The notes beneath the pieces are model-generated. The model was not told the DNA's origin. It searched no databases and saw only the letters and a program-made list of their open reading frames with translations. A stretch of DNA of 64,000 nucleotides from the NCBI GenBank assembly GCA_049324535.1, contig JBMOOG010000026.1, positions 62,001 to 126,000 of the forward strand. The letters run 5' to 3'. Source of the DNA: JBMOOG01 sp049324535 (GTDB taxonomy: Bacteria; Pseudomonadota; Alphaproteobacteria; Rhodobacterales; Rhodobacteraceae). Of this stretch, positions 56,438-64,000 are shown piece after piece; the stretch's first letter is position 1; each line of letters opens with the position of its first letter. Made by a program: the position numbers and the translations under genes.

Positions 56438-59416
56438 TCAGCTTTCCTTGATCATCTTCAGGACGATCGTCCGGCCGTTCTTGACGTAGCTCAGCTGGCC
56501 GTCGCCGATCGCCGCAACCTTGCCGCCGTCGAGCCGGTCCCCGACCTGCACCTTGACGTAGCGTCCCGTGGACAGCCGCACCAGCGCGCGCCGGTCCTTC
56601 GGGGCGCCATAGACGCCGATCAGGTTGATGTCGCCGAGATCGAGCGCGTTGGCGATGGTCGCCTGCTTGGCGACCGATGCGCGCGTCGGGATGCTGGGGG
56701 CGGCCGAGACGGGTTCCGGCTCGTCGATCTCGTCATGCGGCGCGGCGGCGAGCGCCTCGGGGGCGGGCGGCGGCTCGGCCGCCACGGCCGGGGTGGCCAC
56801 GGCCGCGGCAATCGCGGCTTCAACCGCATCGGCATAGTCGCTCGGGCGACGGGCGGGGCGGCGCGACGTATCGACCGCGTAGCGGCTTGCCGCCGCCATT
56901 GCGGCTTCGGACCTGGCTCTGGCCTCGGCCAGAGCGGTCTCTGCGGCGACGGCCGCCTGCACCGAGGCGGTGGGCTGGCGCGGCTTCAGCGCCGCGTGGG
57001 CGGGATCCACGGGCGGCGGCAGCGGCGCGAGGGCCGACGCCGGAGTCGGAGACGGCGACTGGGCGCCGGCCGTCCCGGCGGCCGCCACGACGGCCGGCGG
57101 GCGCCCGCGCGGCTTGAGCGCGGCATGGGCCGGATCCACGGGCGGGGCAAGGTCGGTGCGGTCGGCGGGCGCCGCCGCGGGCGCTTCCGCCGGGGCAACG
57201 GCCGGAGCCGCGGGCGGCACCAGCGCCGCGGGCCGCGGCTGGGGCCGCTTGCCCTCCAGCGGATCGGGCGGCGGCAGGCCGGCGGCGATGCGGGCCGCCT
57301 CGGCCACCGTGGCGGGGCGGGAGCGCGGAATCGCGGGTGGCCGGCCGGCAAAGAGCGTGAAGCCGTCCGGTGTCACCACGCCGTCCGGCTTGGCGATGAT
57401 GAGACCGTCCGGCCCGATCTGGAGGAGCGAGCCGAAGGAAACGGGCGGGGCGACCTGCGGCGGCGCGCTGTCCGCCGCGGGTGCGGCGCTCTCGGCCAGC
57501 GTCGCCTGCGGCAGCGGTTCGGCGGGCTGCGGGCCGACCTCGGGCATCGCCGCGGTGGCATCGACGTCGGCCGGACCGGTCTCGCCCCAGACCTGCGCGC
57601 GGGCGGCGGCGGTCGCGGCGTCCGGCGTGGCCACAAGGGCCGGTCCACCGGCGGTGGACACGCCGGACGATTGGGCCTGCGCGGTCGGGGCGGCGGGTGC
57701 CGCTGTGGAGGGCGCCGCCGTGGAGGGCGCTGCGGCGGTGGGCGCGTCCTGCGCCGGCGCCGTCGCTGCGGGCGCTTGCGGCGGCGTCGATCCCAGTGCT
57801 TCGGCGAGCGCGCCCTCGATCCCACCCTCATCCACCGGGGCGGGGGCGGTCGGGGCAGTCGCCTCGGCGTCGGTCGGCGGCGGCGTCTCGTCGGGCGAGT
57901 CGGCGGCCTCCGCGGTGTCGGTGGCCGCGCCGGCCCCGTCCGCCGGGGCGGTCTCGGGAGCGGTCTCTGGCGCAGTCTCCGGCGTGGGCTCGGCCGTGGC
58001 CTCGGCGGTCGGTTCGGGAGCGGGGGCGGGCTTGAACGGCGGCGGCAGTTCGACCGGATCGGCCTGTGCCGGGCTCGTCGCGCCGGCCACCGCGTCGGTC
58101 GTGGGCGCGGGGTCGTCGCCGAGCGACGACCAGAGCGCCACCGCCCCGAGCCCGAACGCCAGCGTTGCGGCCAGGGCAAGGCCGAGATAGCGGGGCTTGC
58201 CGCCGATCTCGGGCCGGCGGCGGGCGCCGAAGACCGTCAGTTCGCGCTCTTCGGCCTCGGCCGACTTGGGTGGCGTGCGAAGGGGCGCCGGGGGCGGCGT
58301 CGCAGGCGTTGTCCGCAGGATCGCCTTGGGCGCGGCGGGGCGCGGGGGGGCCGGGGGCCGCTGGGCGCGGAGCGGCCGGTCGGGCTCCGGCTCGGGCGGC
58401 GCATCGACATCGGGGGCAAGGATGCCAAGCGCGACCGTGGGCTGCGGTGCGTCCGGCGCGGCCGCGGCCTCCGGCTCGTCGGCCGGGGCGGGCACGGAAC
58501 CGTGGCGAAGGAAAAGCGCTGCCGGCTGGCCCGATTCCGCGAGGTCCTCGGGCTCGGCATCGACCAGCATCGGGGCCTCGTCCCCGACCGCGGTCTGCGG
58601 AACCGGCGTCAGGCGCGGCGCGACCGGAGGGGGCAGGGTGTCGGGCGCCGACTCCTCGGCGATCGGGTCGCGATCGGCCGGGGCCGGATCCTCGGTGCGG
58701 GGCTCGCCGGCGGCGGCCTCTGTCGATGCCGGGGGTTCGGCGTCAACCGCGGCGCCGGTATCGGCGGTTTCCGCGTCGGCGGGACCGTCGTCCCGGTGGT
58801 CGGGCGCCCCAAGGACCTTCACCGCGTCCTTCACCGCGGCCGGCGGTGCGGTCACGGCGGGCGCCTCCGCGCGGGCGATGATGCGCACCGGGTCCTGGTC
58901 GCGTTCGATCCGCTCGCCGGCCGGGACATGGGCCTCGGCCCCGCGGGTGGTGCCGAACCAGGGCTCGCCCGCGAACCGGCCCTCCTCGGGGATGGCGACG
59001 AAGCTCACCGGCCCGAAGCGGTGCTCCTCGGCAAAGGCTTCCGCCTCGTCGAGCGTGATCCGGGCGACGACCGCCACCTGGACGCGGGGGCCGGTTCCGG
59101 ACCAGTCGAACACCAGATCGCTGACGGCATAGGGGGTGCGCCCCTCGAGCGCGCGGGCGATCTGGGCGCGGCGCGCGGCCCGGTCGGGGCCGGGGGCCTC
59201 GATCTCGGTGTAGAGGATCTGGGAGTTCGGCAGGATGACCTTGCTGGTCACGCCCTGGGGGGCCAGCTCGGCCGCGGTCCGGCGCAGGAAGGCCAGCCGG
59301 TCGGCAAGCCGGGGATCGTCGAAGGACACCTCGCCCGCATTGAACCAGCCCCGCGACGTGCGGTGCAGCAATGCGATGCCTTCGGGAGACAGGTTGAGCG
59401 CGAAACTCGGTTTCAT
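56438..59416 (-). CDS. GspL/PilM-like and PilP/GspC-like fusion protein, mostly low-complexity
   Basis: 992 residues. The first about 160 (MKPSFALNLSPEGIALLHRT, with VTSKVILPNSQILYTEIEAP) look like the actin-like cytoplasmic domain of GspL/PilM. A Pro/Ala/Glu/Asp-rich linker follows, then one transmembrane helix (YLGLALAATLAFGLGAVALW, about 407-426). Another low-complexity stretch (430-910) holds repeated VDPAHAALKPRGR-type units. The end (about 915-992, INLIGVYGAPKDRRALVRLS then YVKVQVGDRLDGGKVAAIGD) matches the PilP/GspC HR-like domain. No other pilus or secretion genes are nearby. Function unknown. Confidence 0.8.
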   Translation of the reverse strand: MKPSFALNLSPEGIALLHRTSRGWFNAGEVSFDDPRLADRLAFLRRTAAELAPQGVTSKVILPNSQILYTEIEAPGPDRAARRAQIARALEGRTPYAVSDLVFDWSGTGPRVQVAVVARITLDEAEAFAEEHRFGPVSFVAIPEEGRFAGEPWFGTTRGAEAHVPAGERIERDQDPVRIIARAEAPAVTAPPAAVKDAVKVLGAPDHRDDGPADAETADTGAAVDAEPPASTEAAAGEPRTEDPAPADRDPIAEESAPDTLPPPVAPRLTPVPQTAVGDEAPMLVDAEPEDLAESGQPAALFLRHGSVPAPADEPEAAAAPDAPQPTVALGILAPDVDAPPEPEPDRPLRAQRPPAPPRPAAPKAILRTTPATPPPAPLRTPPKSAEAEERELTVFGARRRPEIGGKPRYLGLALAATLAFGLGAVALWSSLGDDPAPTTDAVAGATSPAQADPVELPPPFKPAPAPEPTAEATAEPTPETAPETAPETAPADGAGAATDTAEAADSPDETPPPTDAEATAPTAPAPVDEGGIEGALAEALGSTPPQAPAATAPAQDAPTAAAPSTAAPSTAAPAAPTAQAQSSGVSTAGGPALVATPDAATAAARAQVWGETGPADVDATAAMPEVGPQPAEPLPQATLAESAAPAADSAPPQVAPPVSFGSLLQIGPDGLIIAKPDGVVTPDGFTLFAGRPPAIPRSRPATVAEAARIAAGLPPPDPLEGKRPQPRPAALVPPAAPAVAPAEAPAAAPADRTDLAPPVDPAHAALKPRGRPPAVVAAAGTAGAQSPSPTPASALAPLPPPVDPAHAALKPRQPTASVQAAVAAETALAEARARSEAAMAAASRYAVDTSRRPARRPSDYADAVEAAIAAAVATPAVAAEPPPAPEALAAAPHDEIDEPEPVSAAPSIPTRASVAKQATIANALDLGDINLIGVYGAPKDRRALVRLSTGRYVKVQVGDRLDGGKVAAIGDGQLSYVKNGRTIVLKMIKES

Positions 59417-59576
59417 TGCGGGCGTCTAGCACATTCGGGGCGGGCGTCGGAACCGCGTTCCCGCCCGTATCTCGTCCTAAAGCAGAAATCTGCTCAAGGA
59501 AAGCAGCGGGGCCAAGGAACGGGTTGTCGCGCGCGTCCGATAACGGAATGCTGATCGCAACCACGGAGGTTTCCCC

Positions 59577-60281
59577 ATGCATCGTCTCACCCGGCCCGTC
59601 CGCGCCGTCGCCCTTGCCCTGGTGCTTGCCGCGCCCACGGCCCTGAGGGCCGAGTCCCCCGTGCCGACGATCACCGTGACCGGCGAGGGGCGCGTCGATG
59701 CCGCCCCCGACATGGCAACCGTCACCCTGGGCGTCACCACCCAGGCCCGCACCGCCAGCGAGGCGCTGTCGTCCAATTCGGCCAACCTGACCACGGTGCT
59801 CGACAACCTCAGGGCGGCCGGGATCGAGGCGCGCGACATCCAGACCTCCGGTCTTTCGCTGAACCCGAGCTGGCAGTACGACCAGAGCGGCGGCAACGGC
59901 CGCATCACCGGCTATGTCGCGTCGAACGGGGTGACGGTGCGTGTGCGTGCGCTCGACCGGCTCGGCGCGGTGCTCGATGCGGCGGTCAAGGACGGGGCGA
60001 ACACCCTGAACGGGATCGAGTTCGGACTGGCGGAGCCCGGCCCGGCGATGGACGAGGCGCGCAAGCGTGCGGTCGAGGAAGCCCGGCGGCGGGCGGATCT
60101 CCTGACCGCCGCGGCGGGGGTCAAGCTCGGGCGGATCATCACCATCAGCGAAGGCGCCGGCTACGCGCCGCCGATGCCGATGTATCGCGCCGAGGCGGCG
60201 TCGGCGGCGCCGGTCCCGGTCGCGGCGGGCGAGATCACCACCTCGGCCAGCGTGACGGTGGTCTGGGAACTGGCGCCCTGA
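59577..60281 (+). CDS. SIMPL-domain (DUF541) exported protein
   Basis: 234 residues. A signal peptide (RAVALALVLAAPTALRA) is followed by PTITVTGEGRVDAAPDMATV and the DUF541 core: AGIEARDIQTSGLSLNPSWQ and ITGYVASNGVTVRVRALDRL. The C-terminus is GEITTSASVTVVWELAP. Family members sit in the periplasm or outer membrane (E. coli YggE reduces oxidative stress effects). ACGGAGGT precedes the ATG. Confidence 0.93.
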   Translation: MHRLTRPVRAVALALVLAAPTALRAESPVPTITVTGEGRVDAAPDMATVTLGVTTQARTASEALSSNSANLTTVLDNLRAAGIEARDIQTSGLSLNPSWQYDQSGGNGRITGYVASNGVTVRVRALDRLGAVLDAAVKDGANTLNGIEFGLAEPGPAMDEARKRAVEEARRRADLLTAAAGVKLGRIITISEGAGYAPPMPMYRAEAASAAPVPVAAGEITTSASVTVVWELAP

Positions 60282-60299
60282 CGCCAACCCCCGCGCCGG

Positions 60300-61595
60300 T
60301 CAGGCGCCGGCCGCCGTCATCGCCTGGTCGAGATCGGCGATGATGTCGGCCACGTCCTCGATCCCGATCGAGACGCGCAGCACGTCCGGGCCGGCGCCCG
60401 CCGCCACCTGCTTGTCCGGCGACAGCTGGCGATGGGTGGTCGAGGCGGGGTGGATGATGAGCGAGCGCGTGTCGCCGAGGTTCGCGACATGGCTGAAAAG
60501 CTTGACACTGTTCACCAGCCGGACGCAGGCGTCGTAGCCGCCCTTGAGCGAGAAGGTGAAGAGCGCGCCCGCGCCCTTCGGGCATATCCGCGGCACACGG
60601 TCGGCCCAGGGCGACGACGCGAGGCCGGCATAGGTCACCGCCGCGACGCGCGGATCCTTCTCAAGCCATTCCGCCACCGTCCGGGCGTTCGCGACGTGGC
60701 GGGCCATGCGCAGGCCCAGCGTCTCGATGCCCATCAGCGTGTAATGCGCGCCCTGCGGGTTCATGGTCATGCCCAGATCGCGCAGGCCGACGGCGATCGA
60801 ATGGAAGGTGAAGGCCATGGGCCCGAGCGCCTCGTGGAACTTCAGCCCGTGATAGGCGGGCTCGGGATCAGCGAGCGAGGGGAACCGTCCGGGCACCGCC
60901 GACCAGTCGAAGCGCCCGGAATCGACGATGACGCCGCCGGTGACGGTGCCGTTGCCGGTCAGGTATTTCGTGGCCGAATGCACGACCAGCGTCGCGCCAT
61001 GCTCGATCGGGCGGCAGAGCCAGGGCGTGGCCGAGGTGTTGTCCACGATCAGCGGCACCCCGGCCCGGTCGGCGATCGCCGCCGCCGCGTCCAGATCGGT
61101 TATGTAGCCGCCGGGGTTCGCGATCGATTCGCAGAAAATGGCACGGGTATTGCCGTCGATGGCGGCCTCGATGGCGCCGTCCTGTTCGAAATCGACAAAC
61201 TTCGCCGACCAGCCGAACTTGCGGATCGTGTTGGTGAACTGCTGGATCGTGCCCCCGTAGAGCCGGGTCGAGGCCACGATGTTGCGCCCCGGTTCCATCA
61301 GCGGGAAGAGCGCCATGATCTGCGCGGCGTGGCCCGAGGAACAGCAGACCGCCCCCGCGCCGCCTTCCAGCGCCGCTACGCGCTCGGCCAGCGCCTGCAC
61401 CGTGGGGTTGGTGAGCCGCGAATAGATGTAGCCCACCTCCTGCAGGTTGAAGAGCGCGGCTGCGTGGTCGGCGTCGCGGAAGACGTAGGCGGTGGTCTGG
61501 TAGATCGGGATCTGGCGCGCCCCGGTGGCCGGATCGGGCCGGGCGCCTGCGTGGATGGCAATCGTGTCGAAGCCTTGCGTCTCAGCATCGGACAT
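60300..61595 (-). CDS. metY: O-acetylhomoserine sulfhydrylase (Cys/Met metabolism PLP enzyme)
   Basis: 431 residues. The N-terminus is GFDTIAIHAGARPDPATGAR, typical of MetY. The PLP site is VVHSATKYLTGNGTVTGG with the Schiff-base Lys in TKY. It makes homocysteine from O-acetylhomoserine and sulfide. Length (over 420) favours MetY over the shorter MetB/MetC. A promoter candidate is 33 bases upstream; no SAM riboswitch was recognised. Confidence 0.95.
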   Translation of the reverse strand: MSDAETQGFDTIAIHAGARPDPATGARQIPIYQTTAYVFRDADHAAALFNLQEVGYIYSRLTNPTVQALAERVAALEGGAGAVCCSSGHAAQIMALFPLMEPGRNIVASTRLYGGTIQQFTNTIRKFGWSAKFVDFEQDGAIEAAIDGNTRAIFCESIANPGGYITDLDAAAAIADRAGVPLIVDNTSATPWLCRPIEHGATLVVHSATKYLTGNGTVTGGVIVDSGRFDWSAVPGRFPSLADPEPAYHGLKFHEALGPMAFTFHSIAVGLRDLGMTMNPQGAHYTLMGIETLGLRMARHVANARTVAEWLEKDPRVAAVTYAGLASSPWADRVPRICPKGAGALFTFSLKGGYDACVRLVNSVKLFSHVANLGDTRSLIIHPASTTHRQLSPDKQVAAGAGPDVLRVSIGIEDVADIIADLDQAMTAAGA

Positions 61596-61628
61596 GATGG
61601 TTCGGACCCTCCCTGAAATGTCGCCGCG

Positions 61629-61657
61629 AGCCTAGGGGATGCCGGGGCGAGGCACAA
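61629..61657 (-). promoter_or_regulatory. Candidate promoter of metY
   Basis: On the minus strand TTGTGC (61657-61652), 17 bases, TAGGCT (61634-61629), giving a leader of about 27 bases. Confidence 0.45.
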
Positions 61658-61877
61658 TGCCGCAGCCTCGGCCGATCGGCGCCGACCGGCGCCGGCCGTT
61701 CCGGGCCCGGAGGCCGGGGCGGAACAGCGTTCGGCCGCAGCCCGTCGGGGCGGACCATCGGTCGCGGCCGCAGCGTCGCGCCGGAACTTCCGGACCTTTC
61801 GCACGGCCGCCTCGCCCGCCCCTTCCGCCCGCCCCTTCCGCCGGTCCGGGCGCGCTGCTAGGGTCCGCGCGTTGCCC

Positions 61878-61913
61878 GCCCCGGAGACTGCCCCGGAGAC
61901 CACCTCGGAGACC
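61878..61913 (+). repeat. Three tandem 12-base units carrying ribosome-binding-like GGAGA
   Basis: GCCCCGGAGACT, GCCCCGGAGACC and ACCTCGGAGACC follow one another, ending 3 bases before the VOC ATG. Each has GGAGA, so the last acts as the ribosome site. If translated from an upstream TTG they would give a PET-like repeat. Confidence 0.6.
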
Positions 61914-61916
61914 GCC

Positions 61917-62330
61917 ATGCTCACCCCCTTCCACCTCGCCATCCATGTGACCGACCTCGACGAGGCCCGTCGCTTCTACGGCGGCGTGCTGGGCTGCACC
62001 GAGGGCCGCTCGACCGACACCTGGGTGGATTTCGACTTCTTCGGCCATCAGTTGTCGCTGCATCGGGGCGAGCCTTTCGCCACGGCGGCCACCGGCCGGG
62101 TGGGCGATCACAGGGTGCCGATGCCGCATTTCGGGCTCGTCCTGCCGCTCGACCGCTGGCAGGCGCTGGCCGCAAGGCTGGAATCCGCCGGAACCGACTG
62201 GGTCATCGCGCCGTCCGTCCGCTTCAAGGGCGAACCGGGCGAGCAGTGGACGATGTTCTTCCGCGATCCGTCCGGAAATCCGATCGAGATCAAGGGTTTC
62301 GCAAGCCTCGACAAGGTCTTTGCGGCCTGA
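61917..62330 (+). CDS. VOC-family (glyoxalase/bleomycin-resistance fold) protein
   Basis: 137 residues: PFHLAIHVTDLDEARRFYGG at the start with the metal-binding His, and a second beta-alpha-beta unit with MPHFGLVLPLDRWQALAARL and MFFRDPSGNPIEIKGF at the end (Glu ligand in NPIEIK). The fold handles lactoylglutathione-type reactions, dioxygenation or drug binding; the specific reaction is unknown. The ATG at 61917 is preceded by CGGAGA. Confidence 0.9.
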   Translation: MLTPFHLAIHVTDLDEARRFYGGVLGCTEGRSTDTWVDFDFFGHQLSLHRGEPFATAATGRVGDHRVPMPHFGLVLPLDRWQALAARLESAGTDWVIAPSVRFKGEPGEQWTMFFRDPSGNPIEIKGFASLDKVFAA

Positions 62331-62333
62331 CGT

Positions 62334-63332
62334 TCAGCGCAGCCAGAGCCCCGCTTCCTTGATCCGGTTGCGGATCATCGCCTCGCGCCGGGGCAGGTCC
62401 CGGCGGTCGAACATGGCGCGGATCTTCGCGCCCTTGCCCTGGTAGACCAGTCGCTTGAAGGGCTCGTAGGCCTTCATCACCTTCTTGACCGGATTGGGCG
62501 CGCAGACCTCTTCCAGCATCGCCACCACCGCATCGCTTTCCCGGGCGTAGAGCAGCGGCAGCGTGCGCCAGTGGCAGCTCACCGGGCCGTCGAGACCTTT
62601 GAGACCCGGCCCCGGCCGTCCGCCGCCGAGCGCGTGGATCACCAGCGGCAGCGCGATCTGGTCAAGCCAGGGATGCAGCGGCTGACAGACGAGCGCCTCG
62701 GGCGGGTCCTCCTCGATCGACCGGGCATATGCGAGGAAGCGCCGCCCGAATTCGCCGGGATCGGCCCCGAAGAACCAGCCGGCGTTGAAGTAGAGGTAGC
62801 GTTCCCAGTGTTCGTCGGGCTGCGTCATGTCGAGCGAGCTCTCGAAGTCGAGACCGAACCGGTCGTAGAGCGCGCGCCAGATCGCGCCGTAGCCCGGTCC
62901 GTAGAGCTCGATCTGCGGCCATGTGCCTTCGCGCCGCATCGAGGCCGAGGGACGCGACCAGTCGAAGGTCACGGCCGACAGCGGGCCGGTGAAGAGCGTG
63001 TCGGTGTCGAAGAAGACGAAGGGCGCGCCCGCGGGAAGCGCGGCCAGCGCCTCGATCTTGTTGCCATGGGCGTAGCGTTCGCCGAAGACGCGGCTTTCGA
63101 AGGGCAGGATGGTCGCCCCGAACCCCTCGATCAGCGCCCGCAGCTCGGGGGCGATGCGCGGATCGTGCTTCCAGAGCGGGCCCGGCTGCGGTTCGGCCAC
63201 GAAGAGCCGGCCGGCGAAATCGGGATTGCAGGCGCGGAAGGATGCGGCCAGCACCACGGCCTCATGCGCAAGCCGGCCCGCCTGGGCGACACAGAGCACA
63301 TTGGGCGCTGCCGCCGCGTTCTTGCCTGCCAT
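62334..63332 (-). CDS. GT-A-like putative glycosyltransferase
   Basis: 332 residues. The pattern FVFFDTDTLFTGPLSAV includes a D-x-D motif typical of nucleotide-sugar-binding GT-A enzymes, and LYFNAGWFFGADPGEFGRRF resembles the acceptor region of GT8-like proteins. No transmembrane segment. The C-terminal basic stretch (RAMFDRRDLPRREAMIRNRI) is unusual. The exact class is uncertain. It converges on the VOC gene with 3 bases between stops. Confidence 0.65.
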   Translation of the reverse strand: MAGKNAAAAPNVLCVAQAGRLAHEAVVLAASFRACNPDFAGRLFVAEPQPGPLWKHDPRIAPELRALIEGFGATILPFESRVFGERYAHGNKIEALAALPAGAPFVFFDTDTLFTGPLSAVTFDWSRPSASMRREGTWPQIELYGPGYGAIWRALYDRFGLDFESSLDMTQPDEHWERYLYFNAGWFFGADPGEFGRRFLAYARSIEEDPPEALVCQPLHPWLDQIALPLVIHALGGGRPGPGLKGLDGPVSCHWRTLPLLYARESDAVVAMLEEVCAPNPVKKVMKAYEPFKRLVYQGKGAKIRAMFDRRDLPRREAMIRNRIKEAGLWLR

Positions 63333-63436
63333 TCGTCCGCTGCCCCCGGGTCTTTTTCACGGGACTATACGCTTGCGGCCCGGTCCGCGGAAGACGCGGG
63401 ACGCGGCCGCCGTCAGGATGGTGATGCCGGGAAGGA

Positions 63437-63520
63437 TGGTGGGCGACCCTGGAATCGAACCAGGCCTGGGTCTCCCCGGCGGAGTTACAGTCCGCTGCCG
63501 CACCTTGCAGCTCGTCGCCC
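63437..63520 (-). tRNA. tRNA-Tyr (GTA)
   Basis: An 84-base class II tRNA with encoded CCA. On the minus strand acceptor GGGCGAC pairs with GTCGCCC, the anticodon arm is GCGGA-CTGTAAC-TCCGC (anticodon GTA), a long variable arm follows, and the T-arm is CCTGG-TTCGATT-CCAGG. It lies between the GT-like gene and rlmB. Confidence 0.97.
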
Positions 63521-63664
63521 ACTGGGGGCGGGGTGTAGCCAAGGGGGGGCAGGGCGTCAAGGGCGTTTGCGGCGGGGGTTGGCGGCGGGCGGGTGACGGC
63601 CGGCGGGCCTTGCGCTTCGGCGGGATTTGGCGCCTTGTCGGTCCGGGCGGACGGAGTGCGGACC

Positions 63665-64000
63665 ATGAAGAAACCGGCCTGGGTGGTCGACAAGGAGCGG
63701 GCGCGCAAGGCGGGATCGCGCGAGACGGTGTGGCTGTTCGGGCTGCATGCGGTGCGCGACGCGCTGGTCAACTCGCGGCGCGCGAAGCTGCGGCTGGTGC
63801 TGACCAAGAACGCGTTCGACCGGCTGGGCGAGGCGGTTGCCGCCGGGGGGCTCGAGCCCGAGATCGTCGATCCGCGCAAGTTCGACGCCGCGGTGCCGCT
63901 CGACCCGGACTCGGTCCATCAGGGCGCGGCGCTGGAGGTGCGGCCGCTCGACTGGGGCGATCTCGATGCGGTCTGCGCGGCGGGCCCCGGCCGGGGGCTG
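63665..64000 (+). CDS. rlmB: 23S rRNA (guanosine-2'-O)-methyltransferase RlmB, 5' part
   Basis: The first 112 residues, running off the window. The substrate-binding N-terminal domain of SpoU/TrmH enzymes is visible: VWLFGLHAVRDALVNSRRAK, then DPDSVHQGAALEVRPL. The SPOUT knot with the SAM site would lie beyond the edge. RlmB methylates G2251 of 23S rRNA. The order tRNA-Tyr then rlmB fits the group. Confidence 0.9.
   Translation, partial: MKKPAWVVDKERARKAGSRETVWLFGLHAVRDALVNSRRAKLRLVLTKNAFDRLGEAVAAGGLEPEIVDPRKFDAAVPLDPDSVHQGAALEVRPLDWGDLDAVCAAGPGRGL

Larger units (their letters stand above)
61596..61916. other. 321-base gene-free stretch between metY and the VOC gene
   Basis: It holds the metY promoter candidate near its left end, a 13-base tandem duplication (CGCCCGCCCCTTC twice, around 61815-61845) and a threefold 12-base repeat directly before the VOC start. 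No RNA gene or riboswitch was recognised in the remainder, which is simply very GC-rich. Confidence 0.6.

Noticed and set aside
61596..61700. SAM riboswitch upstream of metY
   Set aside because: No SAM-I, SAM-II or SAH core could be recognised, and the predicted leader is only about 27 bases.

Overview
The window is a 64 kb piece of a GC-rich chromosome from an alphaproteobacterium, most probably a member of Rhodobacterales (Paracoccaceae/Roseobacter group). This rests on gene content and order (secG-pyrG beside purA-DUF2842; a SUV3-like helicase, S4 protein, fdxA and carD in a row; psd-pssA-PmtA-like methyltransferase; an RpoHI-type sigma-32). It also rests on a tRNA-His with the alphaproteobacterial form (G1:U72, A73, no G-1), a GTTC-N7-GTTC SOS box, and intergenic repeats ending in a CTTCTTCTTCGCGCAAATACCCC-like module. 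It reads as core chromosome: no insertion sequence, prophage, integrase, CRISPR array or rRNA operon was seen.

Layout. 1-7581 (minus) is one operon: a polar-amino-acid-type ABC importer (ATPase, binding protein, two permeases), two glutamine-synthetase-like ligases, a class I glutamine amidotransferase and an FAD amine oxidase cut by the window edge. It looks like a gamma-glutamylation route for amine catabolism. 7681-9971 holds a PhnD-like binding protein, a TerB-like protein and polyphosphate kinase 2, with repeat elements. 10065-14030 carries pyrG, secG, purA and a DUF2842 protein. 14074-25919 holds an 806-residue acidic protein, thiamin pyrophosphokinase, a DMT exporter, L-serine dehydratase, a Mn/Fe Nramp transporter with a Mur/Fur-like operator, rpiA, glutathione reductase and hflKC with a small membrane protein. 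26098-29584 has a Do-type protease, the SOS gene mmcB, a MarR-GNAT fusion and tRNA-His.

29699-34783 (minus) encodes a DevBCA/HlyD-type ABC exporter and ilvD. 34869-41043 holds a divergent pair whose start codons overlap, rpoH, the phospholipid genes psd, pssA and a methyltransferase (phosphatidylserine to phosphatidylethanolamine to phosphatidylcholine), an oxidoreductase and a host-attachment-family protein. 41059-43871 (minus) has an FTR1-reminiscent membrane protein with a small partner, and oligoendopeptidase F. 44122-48065 is the Anbu proteasome-like cluster (permuted ATP-grasp, alpha-E protein, transglutaminase, Anbu peptidase). 48090-54274 holds a lipase-like hydrolase, an SCP2 protein, a TPR protein, the helicase, the S4 protein, ferredoxin and CarD. 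54364-64000 carries a Kef-type antiporter, a 992-residue protein that looks like a GspL/PilM-plus-PilP fusion, a SIMPL protein, metY, a VOC protein, a GT-A-like protein, tRNA-Tyr and the start of rlmB.

Proteins were read from the six-frame translation. Starts were moved where ATGA/GTGA overlaps, ribosome binding sites or operators pointed to a better codon. Promoters are pattern matches by eye: several intergenic regions fit TTGNNN-N17-TANNNT.
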